Shown here: one piece after another, positions 1 through 8,761 of the stretch
How positions within the stretch are numbered: the stretch's first letter is position 1
How the letters are laid out: the number at the start of each line of letters is the position of its first letter
Source: an uncultured Ruminococcus sp.
GTDB taxonomy: Bacteria; Bacillota_A; Clostridia; Oscillospirales; Ruminococcaceae
Assembly (NCBI GenBank): GCA_900315975.1
Contig: ONBA01000003.1
Coordinates: 58,996 to 122,995 of the forward strand
Length of the DNA stretch: 64,000 nt
Reading direction: 5' to 3'
Notes under the pieces: generated by a model
Database searches by the model: none
What the model was told of the DNA's origin: nothing
The model's input: only the letters and a program-made list of their open reading frames with translations
Program-made: the position numbers and the translations under genes

Positions 1-2360
1 TTTACATTCTTCCCTGCACTTGCATATGAGTCAGCAACCTTTTTAACTGTGCTGTTGTAATTTGCTACTCGCTGTGCATTTCCGCCGTATGCTGTGAATT
101 CGGGGATAGAACCCATGTATATCACACTATCTGACGGCATTGTTGAAAGTATGTAGTCAATGAGGTCGTGAAGGTCACTCTCACATTCGCTCAGTGCACG
201 GTTAGCCGTCATGTCGTTAGTTCCGATTATCAGCAGTATTACATCAGGCTTTGCACTGCTTACTGCGTCCTTGCTCTTTAGCTTTTCAAGCAGTCCATTC
301 TCGCCCCAGCTCGGGATAGGATACTTCTGTTTTATAGTGTATCCGCTGTATCCTGCGTGGTTGTCGTCGTATGAAACGCTTTTTCCGTTATAATTGAATG
401 AAGCTCCGCTCTTGCCCTCGGGACCAACCATGTCTACCTGAGTGTAGCCCTTTTCTTTGAGGAAATAGTCAAGGTACTTTCTGTAGCCGCCTTCATTTCC
501 ATAGCCAAATGTGATAGAGTCACCAATTGGCATTACCCTTATTACGCCGTTTTTGCTGAGTTCACTGTTTCCGGGCTGAACAACCGGTCCCGCCGATGCA
601 ACTGTTCCCTTTCCGGTAACAACCGATGAAGCTATGCCGGGCTTTGATACCTGAACTGCGTCAACATAGAAGTCGAAGAGTCCGCCTGAGCCCTCGGGAG
701 TTTCGATGTAGAGAACGAGGTCGTTTCCGCCTTGCGGGATAGTGAATTCGGTATTCTCAATTTTGGTCCACTCGCCGCTCTTTGCATCACAGGTAGCGAT
801 CTTGTGATAAGAAGCATCGCTGCCGTCGTTCTGCTGGAGTGACATCTGTATAGTTCCTGCCGAGCCGCTCTTCTGGAGGACTGCTGCACTGAAGCTGTAA
901 GTCTCACCGGGGACGAACAATCCTGAGTCAAGAGTTATCGCACAGCCATGCCATTCCTTCTCCCTGCCCGAAACATACAGCGAGCTTGAACCGGAATAGT
1001 AGTTCTTGTTATCGTTGCCGACCGTCGCACTTCCTCTGCCGCTCCAGTCGTCCGTGCCGCTCTCGAAGTCGTTCTTGAAGTAGTCGTCATACGGATAGGG
1101 TTCCTTCGGCTGAGAAGTTGTCGTAGCTGTAACAGTCGTTGTAGGAGCCTGCTTTCCTGCCCAGAGGATAGAACTGTCGTTGATGACAGACATCATGGTA
1201 TTAAGTACCGGCTCAGATGCTGAGTACCATGAATTCGCACTTCTGTTAAGGTAGCCGTGTGACTCTCCGCCGTTGCCGCCTTCAACGTTGTTATCCCAGA
1301 GTATACACGGAATTCCGGCTTTTTTTGCCTGCGTGATGTAGTCCTTCGCCCACGCCTGACGTGCACTCAGATTGTTGAAGTTTGATGCGCTGAATTCTCC
1401 GATTACTACGGGAATATTCTTCTCGTCCTCAAGTTGTTTGAGTCCGCTGAAAAAGCTGTTGATAGCTCCGGTATAGTCCTCACCCCAGCCGCTCTTGCCG
1501 GGATAATTGTGGTTTGCCTTGTCGTCCTCTGCCATCGTGAAATAGTAAGGCAGGTACGCATGAACTGAATATGCAACATTTCCGCAGTTTGACGGGAATG
1601 ATACCGCTCTTATCGCCTTCATGTCAGAAGATGCACAGTATCCCGGAAGCATAAGCAGACGCTCCTTATTTGCGGAAGAACCCTGTCCGCGTACTGTCGA
1701 TACAAACTTGGCATTGAGCTTGTTTATATAATTCCATGTATAACCGCCGTCTTCACTGCCGTTGCCCCACTGGCTTACTGACGGATTTCCGGTCTGACGC
1801 GGCTCATTCATTCCCTCGAAAACAAGGTGCTGGTCGTAGTTTTTGAACTCCTCGGCTACCTGTTTCCATATAGCTGTAAGCTTGGTCTCAGCATTCTGAT
1901 AGGTCTGGTCGTTGAACTGTGCAACGTTTATCCATTCTTCATGGTGAACGTTCAGTATAACGTACATATCGTTGCCGATACAATAGTCCACCACCTCCTT
2001 GACTCTCGACATCCATGCTCTGTCTATTTTATTGCTTCCGTCAAGATGCGGATACCATGTAGTCGGGATTCGCACTGTATTGAACCCCTTTTTCTTGACC
2101 GTGGTTATCATTGCCTGCGTTGTCTTAGGATTGCCCCAGCTTATCTCGGTATTCAGTCCGTAATTGCCGTTGCCTCCGGTCGCGTCAAGACTGTTGCCTA
2201 AATTCCAGCCAATCTTCATCTCACGCGTGATGTCGAATGCATTCATGCCGCTTGCGGCTTCCGCTTGGGTGACTTCACTGATAAACGTGAAATGGAAGCT
2301 CGTCAGCATACAGGCAGCTGCTGCGGCAGCGCTTACTGCCCTTTTGATAAATGACTTCAT
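1..2360 (-). CDS. Secreted multidomain GH5 cellulase - CBM - SGNH (CE3-like) esterase, 3' end outside window
   Basis: The reading frame starts at the ATG at 2360 behind a perfect AAGGAGG and runs off the left edge, so the C-terminus is missing. Residues 1-36 form an Ala-rich signal peptide. Residues ~38-370 are a GH5 endoglucanase domain: the acid/base Glu186 lies in the NEP motif and the nucleophile Glu322 in IGEF. A Thr-rich linker is followed by a beta-sandwich carbohydrate-binding module resembling CBM22/CBM4_9 (~420-570). From ~603 comes an SGNH hydrolase with block I GDSITFG and block III GTND. Its catalytic DxxH block would lie beyond position 1. The architecture suits a cellulosomal enzyme that cuts beta-glucan and deacetylates xylan. 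A dockerin, if present, is outside the window. Domain calls are from motifs; the CBM family number is uncertain. Confidence 0.9.
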   Translation of the reverse strand, partial: MKSFIKRAVSAAAAAACMLTSFHFTFISEVTQAEAASGMNAFDITREMKIGWNLGNSLDATGGNGNYGLNTEISWGNPKTTQAMITTVKKKGFNTVRIPTTWYPHLDGSNKIDRAWMSRVKEVVDYCIGNDMYVILNVHHEEWINVAQFNDQTYQNAETKLTAIWKQVAEEFKNYDQHLVFEGMNEPRQTGNPSVSQWGNGSEDGGYTWNYINKLNAKFVSTVRGQGSSANKERLLMLPGYCASSDMKAIRAVSFPSNCGNVAYSVHAYLPYYFTMAEDDKANHNYPGKSGWGEDYTGAINSFFSGLKQLEDEKNIPVVIGEFSASNFNNLSARQAWAKDYITQAKKAGIPCILWDNNVEGGNGGESHGYLNRSANSWYSASEPVLNTMMSVINDSSILWAGKQAPTTTVTATTTSQPKEPYPYDDYFKNDFESGTDDWSGRGSATVGNDNKNYYSGSSSLYVSGREKEWHGCAITLDSGLFVPGETYSFSAAVLQKSGSAGTIQMSLQQNDGSDASYHKIATCDAKSGEWTKIENTEFTIPQGGNDLVLYIETPEGSGGLFDFYVDAVQVSKPGIASSVVTGKGTVASAGPVVQPGNSELSKNGVIRVMPIGDSITFGYGNEGGYRKYLDYFLKEKGYTQVDMVGPEGKSGASFNYNGKSVSYDDNHAGYSGYTIKQKYPIPSWGENGLLEKLKSKDAVSSAKPDVILLIIGTNDMTANRALSECESDLHDLIDYILSTMPSDSVIYMGSIPEFTAYGGNAQRVANYNSTVKKVADSYASAGKNV

Positions 2361-2426
2361 TTTGACCATCCTCCTTATAGATAATGTTTCATATTCAGCA
2401 GCGCCTGCACACACTGCTTTGACTTT

Positions 2427-2455
2427 ATTCTATCATACTGCTCAAATCAAGTCAA
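2427..2455 (-). promoter_or_regulatory. Sigma-A promoter of the GH5 gene
   Basis: On the minus strand a TTGACT -35 box (2450-2455) and a TAGAAT -10 box (2427-2432) are 17 bases apart. This lies 67 bases upstream of the cellulase start codon. Confidence 0.8.
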
Positions 2456-2545
2456 TCATTTTTATGCACATTGTATATACCATATGTGTAGAATAATCTT
2501 CAACCATTTTATATATTTTTACCAAAGTTCCTTTCAAACAGAGAT

Positions 2546-2587
2546 AAAAAGGTCCTGAAAGTATAGGATTTCCCTTTCTTTCAGGAC
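2546..2587 (-). terminator. Rho-independent terminator of the flavodoxin/cyclase operon
   Basis: A perfect 10-bp stem (2552-2561 with 2578-2587, GTCCTGAAAG) is followed on the minus strand by TTTTTATC. It lies just after the cyclase stop and insulates the cellulase promoter. Confidence 0.85.
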
Positions 2588-2600
2588 TCTTCCATTTATT

Positions 2601-3191
2601 TCAGTCTTGCTGTATGAGATATGCTCTGCACGGCGCTCCGTCACAGCCTCCAAAATTCAGAGATGCTGCACTGAGAAAGTAGCGTCCCTCCTCAACGTCT
2701 GTAAGGACTATCCCCTCCAGCAGTACGATCTCCGCCCCGAGGAGGATCAGGTGCACTTCTTTTGGCGCGTCCTCAGGTCCTACGGTCTGACTTTCGTTGC
2801 CGATAAGCTTTATCCCTGCGTCCGCGAATACACGGGCTGCCGCTGCGGTAACAGTTGTCTTTCCGGCAATAAGTATCCGCTCCGCTGCACCGGCTTCGCG
2901 TGCCATACGCATGATTTTTCCGGCTTTTTCTGCTGTTACATCACCTTCATGGCGCGCTACAAAACAGTCTCCGACAACTGCTTCAAGTCCGAGCTGGTCA
3001 ATCGTTTTGCCTTCGGTTATAAAATGAAATGGAGCGTCGATATGCGTACCGTTATGGGCACACATCGAAAAATCGGTAAGGTTACAGATGTCCCCTCTTT
3101 CTATGCTTTGTGTCCGCTTCTTTACCGGTAACGGGTCGCCCGGAAACACGTTGCACGAAAAAACCTCCTGCGATATATCTATGATTTTCAC
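2601..3191 (-). CDS. Cyclase family protein (kynurenine-formamidase-like metal hydrolase)
   Basis: A 196-residue cytosolic protein of the cyclase/arylformamidase family. The family signature HNGTHIDAPFHF (residues ~46-57) is intact and supplies the metal-binding His and Asp residues. Members hydrolyse amide or lactone bonds in small molecules, for example N-formylkynurenine or isatin. No tryptophan-degradation gene is nearby, so the substrate cannot be assigned. The start lies 6 bases after the flavodoxin stop, so the two form a tight two-gene operon closed by a strong terminator. Confidence 0.8.
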   Translation of the reverse strand: MKIIDISQEVFSCNVFPGDPLPVKKRTQSIERGDICNLTDFSMCAHNGTHIDAPFHFITEGKTIDQLGLEAVVGDCFVARHEGDVTAEKAGKIMRMAREAGAAERILIAGKTTVTAAAARVFADAGIKLIGNESQTVGPEDAPKEVHLILLGAEIVLLEGIVLTDVEEGRYFLSAASLNFGGCDGAPCRAYLIQQD

Positions 3192-3197
3192 GGCTGA

Positions 3198-3662
3198 TTA
3201 CCCGATTTCTGCGAGCGCTTTTATGTCGTTTGCATTCGGATTTACCTTGCCTTCTACGATTTCTGCTCCCGGTGCACTCGGCTTGAGATTCTCAACTGCC
3301 TTGCCAAATCCACTGCCGCCCGATGTAGCAAATAACACTATCTTCTTACCTGTAAAATCATAGCTCTCAAGGAATGTATTGATTATTGTAGGCGCTATAT
3401 ACCACCATACGGGGAAACCGACATATACTGTGTCATAGTCCGAAATATTGGCATTTTTATCTGCTGTCGCCGGACGTGAGTTGTGGTCGCTCATCTCTAC
3501 GCTGCTGCGCGACTGCTTGTCCTGCCAGTTAAGGTCAGCAGACGTATACGGTGTCGCAGGACGTATCTCGTAAAGGTCGGCTCCTGCTGCATCTGCAAGT
3601 TTCTTTGCGAGAGAAGCGGTATTTCCGCTTGCTGAAAAGTATGCAACTAATTTTTTGCTCAT
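3198..3662 (-). CDS. Flavodoxin
   Basis: A 154-residue flavodoxin of the flavodoxin_4 type. The N-terminal phosphate-binding loop [12 protein letters not shown] (residues ~9-20) would hold FMN. The segment [16 protein letters not shown] carries the aromatic residues typical of the isoalloxazine-stacking loop, and FATSGGSG begins the later beta strand. It is a soluble one- or two-electron carrier or NAD(P)H-dependent quinone-type reductase. It is first in an operon with the cyclase and has its own sigma-A promoter. The electron donor is unknown. Confidence 0.85.
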   Translation of the reverse strand: MSKKLVAYFSASGNTASLAKKLADAAGADLYEIRPATPYTSADLNWQDKQSRSSVEMSDHNSRPATADKNANISDYDTVYVGFPVWWYIAPTIINTFLESYDFTGKKIVLFATSGGSGFGKAVENLKPSAPGAEIVEGKVNPNANDIKALAEIG

Positions 3663-3694
3663 GACGATTCCTCCTTATGAATCTGATTTGTATT

Positions 3695-3723
3695 ATTATA
3701 TCACAGTCCTCGTAATGTATCAA
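3695..3723 (-). promoter_or_regulatory. Sigma-A promoter of the flavodoxin operon
   Basis: On the minus strand TTGATA (3718-3723) and TATAAT (3695-3700) are separated by 17 bases, about 33 bases upstream of the start codon. Confidence 0.8.
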
Positions 3724-3785
3724 GTAATTGAAACAGCATTTCCATTTTTCCGACAAAAGTCCTGCCTCATATTTGTTTATATTGA

Positions 3786-3822
3786 CAAACAAGCCGTCTA
3801 AAGTTGTACTCATAGACGGCTT
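3786..3822 (-). terminator. Terminator after the ECF sigma / anti-sigma genes
   Basis: A 10-bp inverted repeat AAGCCGTCTA (3791-3800 with 3813-3822) lies just downstream of the 3849 stop on the minus strand and is followed by GTTTGTC. The U tract is weak. Confidence 0.65.
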
Positions 3823-3848
3823 GCTATATTTCAATGCTTCTGTTCATT

Positions 3849-5129
3849 TTAGCCGGATTTACGGCTTTCTTTATTCTGTTTCTCTGTCTCTCGACGTATG
3901 TTTTCCGCTATTTCTGACTGTTCGCGGTCAGTAATTCCTTTATATGACGAAAACTCTGATAACTGCCCGGATGATATCCTTTGTATCACTTTACCGTCAC
4001 TCGAAAGTATTATAGCGTTTGCATTTTTATCAGGCTGCATGAACATCCTGAGTCTCCGCGCAAGAACACTGTCCGCAGGGGCATTAACCTTGCATGAAAT
4101 GCTGCTGCCTGTGTACCTCGCCTCAGTCTCCTTGCCAAGATATCCGGATATATCGCTAATGTTACTGAACACGTATATTCCGGTATATTTTTCGGATACT
4201 TCGTTGTTTCCGTCAAACAATTCCCTGCGCTCATAGCGTGAAGTGTCCGGCTTCGGATACGCGGAGCTGCCGTTTGAGTATACCGACCTCTTCCACATCT
4301 CCCCCCTTTCGGGCAGCTCCAGCTTTTTATCGCCGGAGCTGATGGATATATCGTAAAAGCTGCCGTTTTCATCGCTTCCGTACAGTACCTCCTCATTTGC
4401 AAGTACAGCTTTGTCGCCATCTTTTACATAGCAGATACCGCTGTATGATGCAAGTCCTTCTGCGTTTCCGATTCCACCCGCAGCTTTCAGAGCTTCATCA
4501 TCACGCAGCTGCACATCGGCTGCTGTCAGTTCCTCGTCCGTGAAAGTGTATACGGGTTCAGCCGCAGCGATAATGCTGTCAGGTGTGTATTTTCCAGCAT
4601 ATTCGACTGCATATACCTCTGCCGTATCTATCTCGTCAAACGGACACTGCCTAATATATATTCTGACATTCAGGTCTTCTGTTCCTGTGTTCTCAAACGG
4701 ACACGTAAACAACGGTGTAACAAGAATGTCATCTGTAGAGTACACACTCAGCGGAACATCTATATATCTGTAGTCGCCGTCAGCAGTCAGACGCTCGACC
4801 GCGCTCGTTATGTCGCGGAAACTGTGCTCGCCCGGAGTTCCTACATTGCAGAAAAACCGATTAACAGTGACGCTTTTCGGAATAAAAACAAGACACAGCA
4901 CTACTGCCGCCGCTATCGCTATCCATTTGAAGAAACCTTTTCCCCTGCTCCTGCCGGTGACGACTTCAAGGTCAGTTATAATATATTCGTCGTCTTCTGC
5001 TCCGACAGGAATTGTCGGAAAAACCCGCGCCGTTATTTTGTCGAGGCATTCGGCATTTTCCGATAGCTCGTTCATCTTATCACGCAGTAATTTCTCTGTT
5101 TCTGTATATGTGTTATCCATATTATTCAC
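3849..5129 (-). CDS. Membrane protein, probable anti-sigma factor partner of the ECF sigma
   Basis: A 426-residue single-pass membrane protein. Residues 1-~70 are charged and would be cytosolic, one hydrophobic helix follows (~70-88, rich in Ala, Ile, Val and Leu), and about 340 residues would be extracytoplasmic. The start overlaps the end of the sigma gene by 8 bases, which implies translational coupling. In Firmicutes an ECF sigma followed by an N-in, single-TM protein is the usual sigma/anti-sigma arrangement. I see no recognisable zinc-binding anti-sigma motif (HxxxCxxC), so the anti-sigma role rests on topology and gene order. The large outer domain may sense an envelope signal. Confidence 0.6.
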   Translation of the reverse strand: MNNMDNTYTETEKLLRDKMNELSENAECLDKITARVFPTIPVGAEDDEYIITDLEVVTGRSRGKGFFKWIAIAAAVVLCLVFIPKSVTVNRFFCNVGTPGEHSFRDITSAVERLTADGDYRYIDVPLSVYSTDDILVTPLFTCPFENTGTEDLNVRIYIRQCPFDEIDTAEVYAVEYAGKYTPDSIIAAAEPVYTFTDEELTAADVQLRDDEALKAAGGIGNAEGLASYSGICYVKDGDKAVLANEEVLYGSDENGSFYDISISSGDKKLELPERGEMWKRSVYSNGSSAYPKPDTSRYERRELFDGNNEVSEKYTGIYVFSNISDISGYLGKETEARYTGSSISCKVNAPADSVLARRLRMFMQPDKNANAIILSSDGKVIQRISSGQLSEFSSYKGITDREQSEIAENIRRETEKQNKESRKSG

Positions 5130-5664
5130 CTGCCTTTTCCTGTAGTATCGCTATCGCTTTTTTGTATCGCGATTTCACCGTAGATTCGGGACTTTTCATT
5201 ATTCGTGCTATCTCCCTGAATGTAAGTTCACAGCAACAGTGCATCACCACTATCTGCCTCTGTTTATCGTTCAGTTCCTTCAAAAGCTGATTCACAAAAA
5301 TGCTGTCCTCTACTGCTTTATCTGCCTCGCCGTAGCTTTGTATAAAGCAGTCGCATACTTCACGTTTATGCCGTCTGCGGAGTTCAAGTGCAATATTTCG
5401 GGCAACTGTATGTATGAAACCTTTTCCGTCGCCCTTCCGGTAATCAAACTTGCTTATCTGCGCAAGCCGGACAAATGTCTCGGTAACACAGTCCTCAGCA
5501 AGCTGATAGTCGGCTGTTATACTGAACGCAACTGCAAATACACTTCCCTTGAAACGTAGATACAGTGCTGTCATAGCTTCCTTCGATTTTCCACATTCAA
5601 GAATAAGGCGGTTTATTTCACTGATATCATCGTTCCCTGAATCCGATACTGTAATGGTAAGTAT
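5122..5664 (-). CDS. ECF-type RNA polymerase sigma factor (apparent non-AUG start)
   Basis: Sigma-70 region 2 is clear (YQLAEDCVTETFVRL) and region 4 has a helix-turn-helix ending STVKSRYKKAIAILQ. The first ATG (5574) would cut off the start of region 2. In the same frame 30 more codons extend upstream, with sigma-like content (EINRLILECG) leading directly into the conserved LYLRFKGSVF. The only good Shine-Dalgarno (AAAGAGGTG, 5672-5680) sits ~9 bases before an ATA codon at 5664; an ATT at 5655 is the next candidate. I place the start at 5664 but mark it uncertain. It would direct core polymerase to genes for an extracytoplasmic response, possibly the adjacent lipoproteins. Confidence 0.75.
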   Translation of the reverse strand: MLTITVSDSGNDDISEINRLILECGKSKEAMTALYLRFKGSVFAVAFSITADYQLAEDCVTETFVRLAQISKFDYRKGDGKGFIHTVARNIALELRRRHKREVCDCFIQSYGEADKAVEDSIFVNQLLKELNDKQRQIVVMHCCCELTFREIARIMKSPESTVKSRYKKAIAILQEKAGE

Positions 5665-5704
5665 ATGACATCACCTCTTTTTCTTTAATTTCCCTGTTCG
5701 ACGC

Positions 5705-7144
5705 TCATTCCTTCGTATCAAACCAGTAAAGCGTTTTCGGTTTACCAATCTGCTGTTCGATGGAATTACCGTTTGATTCGGCACGTTCTATCGTAACATA
5801 ATACTGCTGTTCCTCCGACGAAACCAAAAAGATATCGTCTGTCTTGTCGATTTTGAAAAGCGTACCGTACTGCGGCATGAGATAGTAGATGTTATAGTAA
5901 AAATGCATCCACCCCTCCGATGACTGATATGTTACAAAGATTCCGTCTTTTCCCTTTTGTGCATTGTTGAAGTAGCCGTTAACGACCATTCTTGTACATT
6001 CCATTGTATTAAGGTCGTAGGTGTAAAGACTCATGTCGCGTTTTCCGTAGTCTACCATTTCCGTATTGAGAATTGACACACGGTCTTTCCACGCGAATAC
6101 CTGCGAACTCTGCTTCAAATCGGTCGCAATTGAGTAATACTGCGTTTTTATTACTAAAGGTGCCGCAACATTGCCGTTATATCCTCCGGATATTTCGACA
6201 GGTTCTCCGTCGCAGTAAAATTTACGTCCGCTTTCGTAGCTGTACTCCTCAACAGAATCATCTTTCTCTAATAACTCTCCGGTCTCGTAGTCGTATTTTC
6301 GGGTCGCGAGTCCTGAATAGTGCCTGTTGCCTTCATTGACGTCCTCAAGAATATGTACCTCAAGTGCACTCTTCATTGGGAAAATGCTTACGATTTGCTC
6401 GTCAAGACTGAGTAATTCAGTAGTTTCACGGCTTGCGGGGTCGAAGCTGTAAACAGTGGTTTTGTATTCGTCACCATTTTCAGAATACCCGTCATGAGTG
6501 GTGTTGTAGCATTCATAATAATAAAGCTTGTCGTTTTCGGTACATAATCCGTCATAGCAGCCGTGATATTCGAGTCCGGTACGTGTGTCGACCTCCTCGT
6601 ATTCAAGAGTTACGGGGTCTAACTCGAAAAGCGACGAATCGTGACAGCGGCAGTAATTATCATAGTTTACCGTGATATAGAATTTGTCCCCGACCATTAC
6701 ACAGTATGAAATGTCTCCCTCATACGGTCCTGCACACATCTTCTCCGTCTCTTCCTTGATTTTATCAAACGATGGGCGATACCACTCATTCATGTTGTTT
6801 TCAAGTGCAGACTTGTATTCAAGGTATTTGCCGTAATTCTCGCGGACTCCTTCCTCCTTGCACGGAGAATACCGTTCACCAAAGCTTATTCCCGAAAGGT
6901 CGGCTGAATGTAAATCAGTCGGCGGCGCGTCTTCAGTGGTGTTGACGTTAACGTCGATGCTTTTGAAGTCCTCCTGCTTAAACTCGCGGAATACCGGTTC
7001 ATCGTCTGTTTTTGCAGTTTCCGCGGTTACTTCCCCGATTACTTCCTCCGTCGGAAGTTCAGTGTCTGTATCTGTTTTTTTCTTGTCGCAGGCAGTGAAC
7101 GAAAGCATCATCACTGCCGCGGTAAAAAGTGCTGTTTTCTTCAT
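5705..7144 (-). CDS. Secreted lipoprotein, paralogue 1 of a tandem pair
   Basis: Function unknown. From the ATG at 7144 the N-terminus is a classic lipoprotein signal (MKK, hydrophobic stretch, lipobox FTAC), followed by an acidic Thr/Glu linker. I prefer this start to the ATG at 7159 because AAGGGGAG sits 5 bases before it. The body (~400 residues) holds repeated beta-strand segments such as SLFELDPVTLEYEEVD and VYSFDPASRETTELL, suggesting a beta-propeller-like surface protein. It aligns along its length with the next gene (shared FGER, HDS, GCY and FAWKDRVSIL), so the two arose by tandem duplication. No enzymatic motif is seen. Confidence 0.75.
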   Translation of the reverse strand: MKKTALFTAAVMMLSFTACDKKKTDTDTELPTEEVIGEVTAETAKTDDEPVFREFKQEDFKSIDVNVNTTEDAPPTDLHSADLSGISFGERYSPCKEEGVRENYGKYLEYKSALENNMNEWYRPSFDKIKEETEKMCAGPYEGDISYCVMVGDKFYITVNYDNYCRCHDSSLFELDPVTLEYEEVDTRTGLEYHGCYDGLCTENDKLYYYECYNTTHDGYSENGDEYKTTVYSFDPASRETTELLSLDEQIVSIFPMKSALEVHILEDVNEGNRHYSGLATRKYDYETGELLEKDDSVEEYSYESGRKFYCDGEPVEISGGYNGNVAAPLVIKTQYYSIATDLKQSSQVFAWKDRVSILNTEMVDYGKRDMSLYTYDLNTMECTRMVVNGYFNNAQKGKDGIFVTYQSSEGWMHFYYNIYYLMPQYGTLFKIDKTDDIFLVSSEEQQYYVTIERAESNGNSIEQQIGKPKTLYWFDTKE

Positions 7145-7155
7145 ACTTCTCCCCT

Positions 7156-8586
7156 TCATTCCCTCATGTCAAACCAGTAAAGCTTGTCAGGCTTGCCGCT
7201 GTGAGAGTACATACCTATATAGAACATCGAGTCGTTGTCCTCCTGTTCATTTTCTACTGTTATGATATACATTATATCACCGCTTCTGAGTTCTCCGTTG
7301 CTGTCTACGTTGACAGTGTCGAGACGGAATGCTGTTCCATATTTCGGCAATGTATAGAATATCCTGTTCTGCGGCTGATGCCTGCTTTTGATGCTGTAAT
7401 CTGAGCTGGACACCAATGAGAAAAAGCCTTCACCGGTCTTGATATGATTTCCGCCAAAGCCGTCGAATTTCAGCTTTGTTCGTTCTCTTGACGCTATTTC
7501 ATAGGTGTAAAGCCGTTTTTCACTCGAAGCTATCCCGCCTTCGTCAATAAGAATGGATACACGGTCTTTCCATGCGAAAATATTATCAGCGTTCATGTAC
7601 TTGGTTTTCAGCGTGTAATACTGAGTCTTTATAGTTATAGGCTCACCGCTTTCATCGTCTATACCACCTGTGACCTCGACAGGCACACCGTCACAAGTTC
7701 CCCAGAAGCGGCTGTACTTTATCTGCTCACTGTAGTCAAGCTTCAAACCGGTCTCGGGGTCATAATAGGCATAACGTCCCTCAGTTTCAACTTCTCCGTT
7801 TAAACCGGAAGTATCCAACCCTTCATCGTTGAGGTATTGCACATCTATAGAGCCGGAAATATACAGTCCGTTTGCTGTGTCTTCAAGCCAGTAAACTGTG
7901 TAGTCAAGATTCAGAAACTCCGATACTTCGCCGGTTTTCGGGTCAACGGAATATACTACGGAATGCTCGGGGTCAGTATTAGTCATTCTGTCATCGTGCT
8001 CAAAAAAGAAAAGTCTGCCTCCGGCTGACGTAAGCCCCATGTAACATCCATTGTATTCCATACCACAGCGTCTGTCAAGCTCTTTGTACTCTTCTGTCCT
8101 CGGGTCAAATCTGTAAAGTGCCGAATCATGACGACCGCAAAGGTCATCGTAATTCACAGAGAAATAGAAAATGCCGTCGATGAATTCAACGTCCTGAATG
8201 CTTCCGCCTGACGGAGTATTGAAGAATTTCTCGCGTTCACGGTCATATTGCTCCTGCAATTCTGTATTGTCGCCGAAATCCTGACGCATACCATATTTTT
8301 CGCGGTATTCCTCCGCCTTGCAAGGTGTCATGCGCTCGCCGAAGTCGATTTTGCTAAGGTCGGCAACATTCATCGTAACAGGCGGCTCGTCGTCAATAAT
8401 CCTTAGATTCATGTCTATGTCCACAAAATCATCGTCTGAGAGTTCAAGGTACTCAGACTCGCTCACTTCCTCAGTTACCTCCTCTGTAGCCTCGGTTGGA
8501 AGTTCGTTATCGTTGTTTTTATTATCACAGCCAGTCATTGCGAGTGCAAGCAATGCCGCCGAAAATAAAGCAGTTATCCTTTTCAT
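7156..8586 (-). CDS. Secreted lipoprotein, paralogue 2 of a tandem pair
   Basis: A 476-residue lipoprotein with signal MKRITALF and lipobox MTGC at about residue 19, then an acidic linker and a body paralogous to the downstream gene. Shared landmarks include DFGER, a Cys-rich stretch near GRHDSALYRFDP and FAWKDRVSIL. The FDP/VDP-type repeats (YRFDPRTEEYKEL, VYSVDPKTGEVSEFL) look like propeller blades. Its stop is 11 bases before the start of its paralogue, so the two are co-transcribed. The function is unknown; both are probably anchored on the outer face of the membrane. Confidence 0.75.
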   Translation of the reverse strand: MKRITALFSAALLALAMTGCDNKNNDNELPTEATEEVTEEVSESEYLELSDDDFVDIDMNLRIIDDEPPVTMNVADLSKIDFGERMTPCKAEEYREKYGMRQDFGDNTELQEQYDREREKFFNTPSGGSIQDVEFIDGIFYFSVNYDDLCGRHDSALYRFDPRTEEYKELDRRCGMEYNGCYMGLTSAGGRLFFFEHDDRMTNTDPEHSVVYSVDPKTGEVSEFLNLDYTVYWLEDTANGLYISGSIDVQYLNDEGLDTSGLNGEVETEGRYAYYDPETGLKLDYSEQIKYSRFWGTCDGVPVEVTGGIDDESGEPITIKTQYYTLKTKYMNADNIFAWKDRVSILIDEGGIASSEKRLYTYEIASRERTKLKFDGFGGNHIKTGEGFFSLVSSSDYSIKSRHQPQNRIFYTLPKYGTAFRLDTVNVDSNGELRSGDIMYIITVENEQEDNDSMFYIGMYSHSGKPDKLYWFDMRE

Positions 8587-8716
8587 GGTCAGCCTCCTTT
8601 TACCGCATAAATAAGCAGTTTTGCTTATAAGTGATTCCGGCAGGCTAAAAAGACGAAATCTTCTGCATCTTTGTATAGGTGCACAAACTGCATATGCTGT
8701 GTATATTCAAAACGCA

Positions 8717-8755
8717 CAAAAGGCACCGAAGAAGGTATTCCCTGCTCGGTGCCTT
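8717..8755 (-). terminator. Terminator of the DAHP synthase gene
   Basis: A perfect 10-bp stem AAGGCACCGA (8720-8729 with 8746-8755) follows the aroF stop on the minus strand and ends in TTTT. The rest of 8587-8716 holds only the lipoprotein leader, including a small ATAAGCA hairpin at 8611-8628. Confidence 0.75.
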
Positions 8756-8761
8756 AATATA

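Noticed and set aside
2607..3131. 174-codon plus-strand frame over the cyclase gene
   Set aside because: Antisense to a well-supported cyclase with intact HNGTHIDAPFHF motif; composition is not protein-like.
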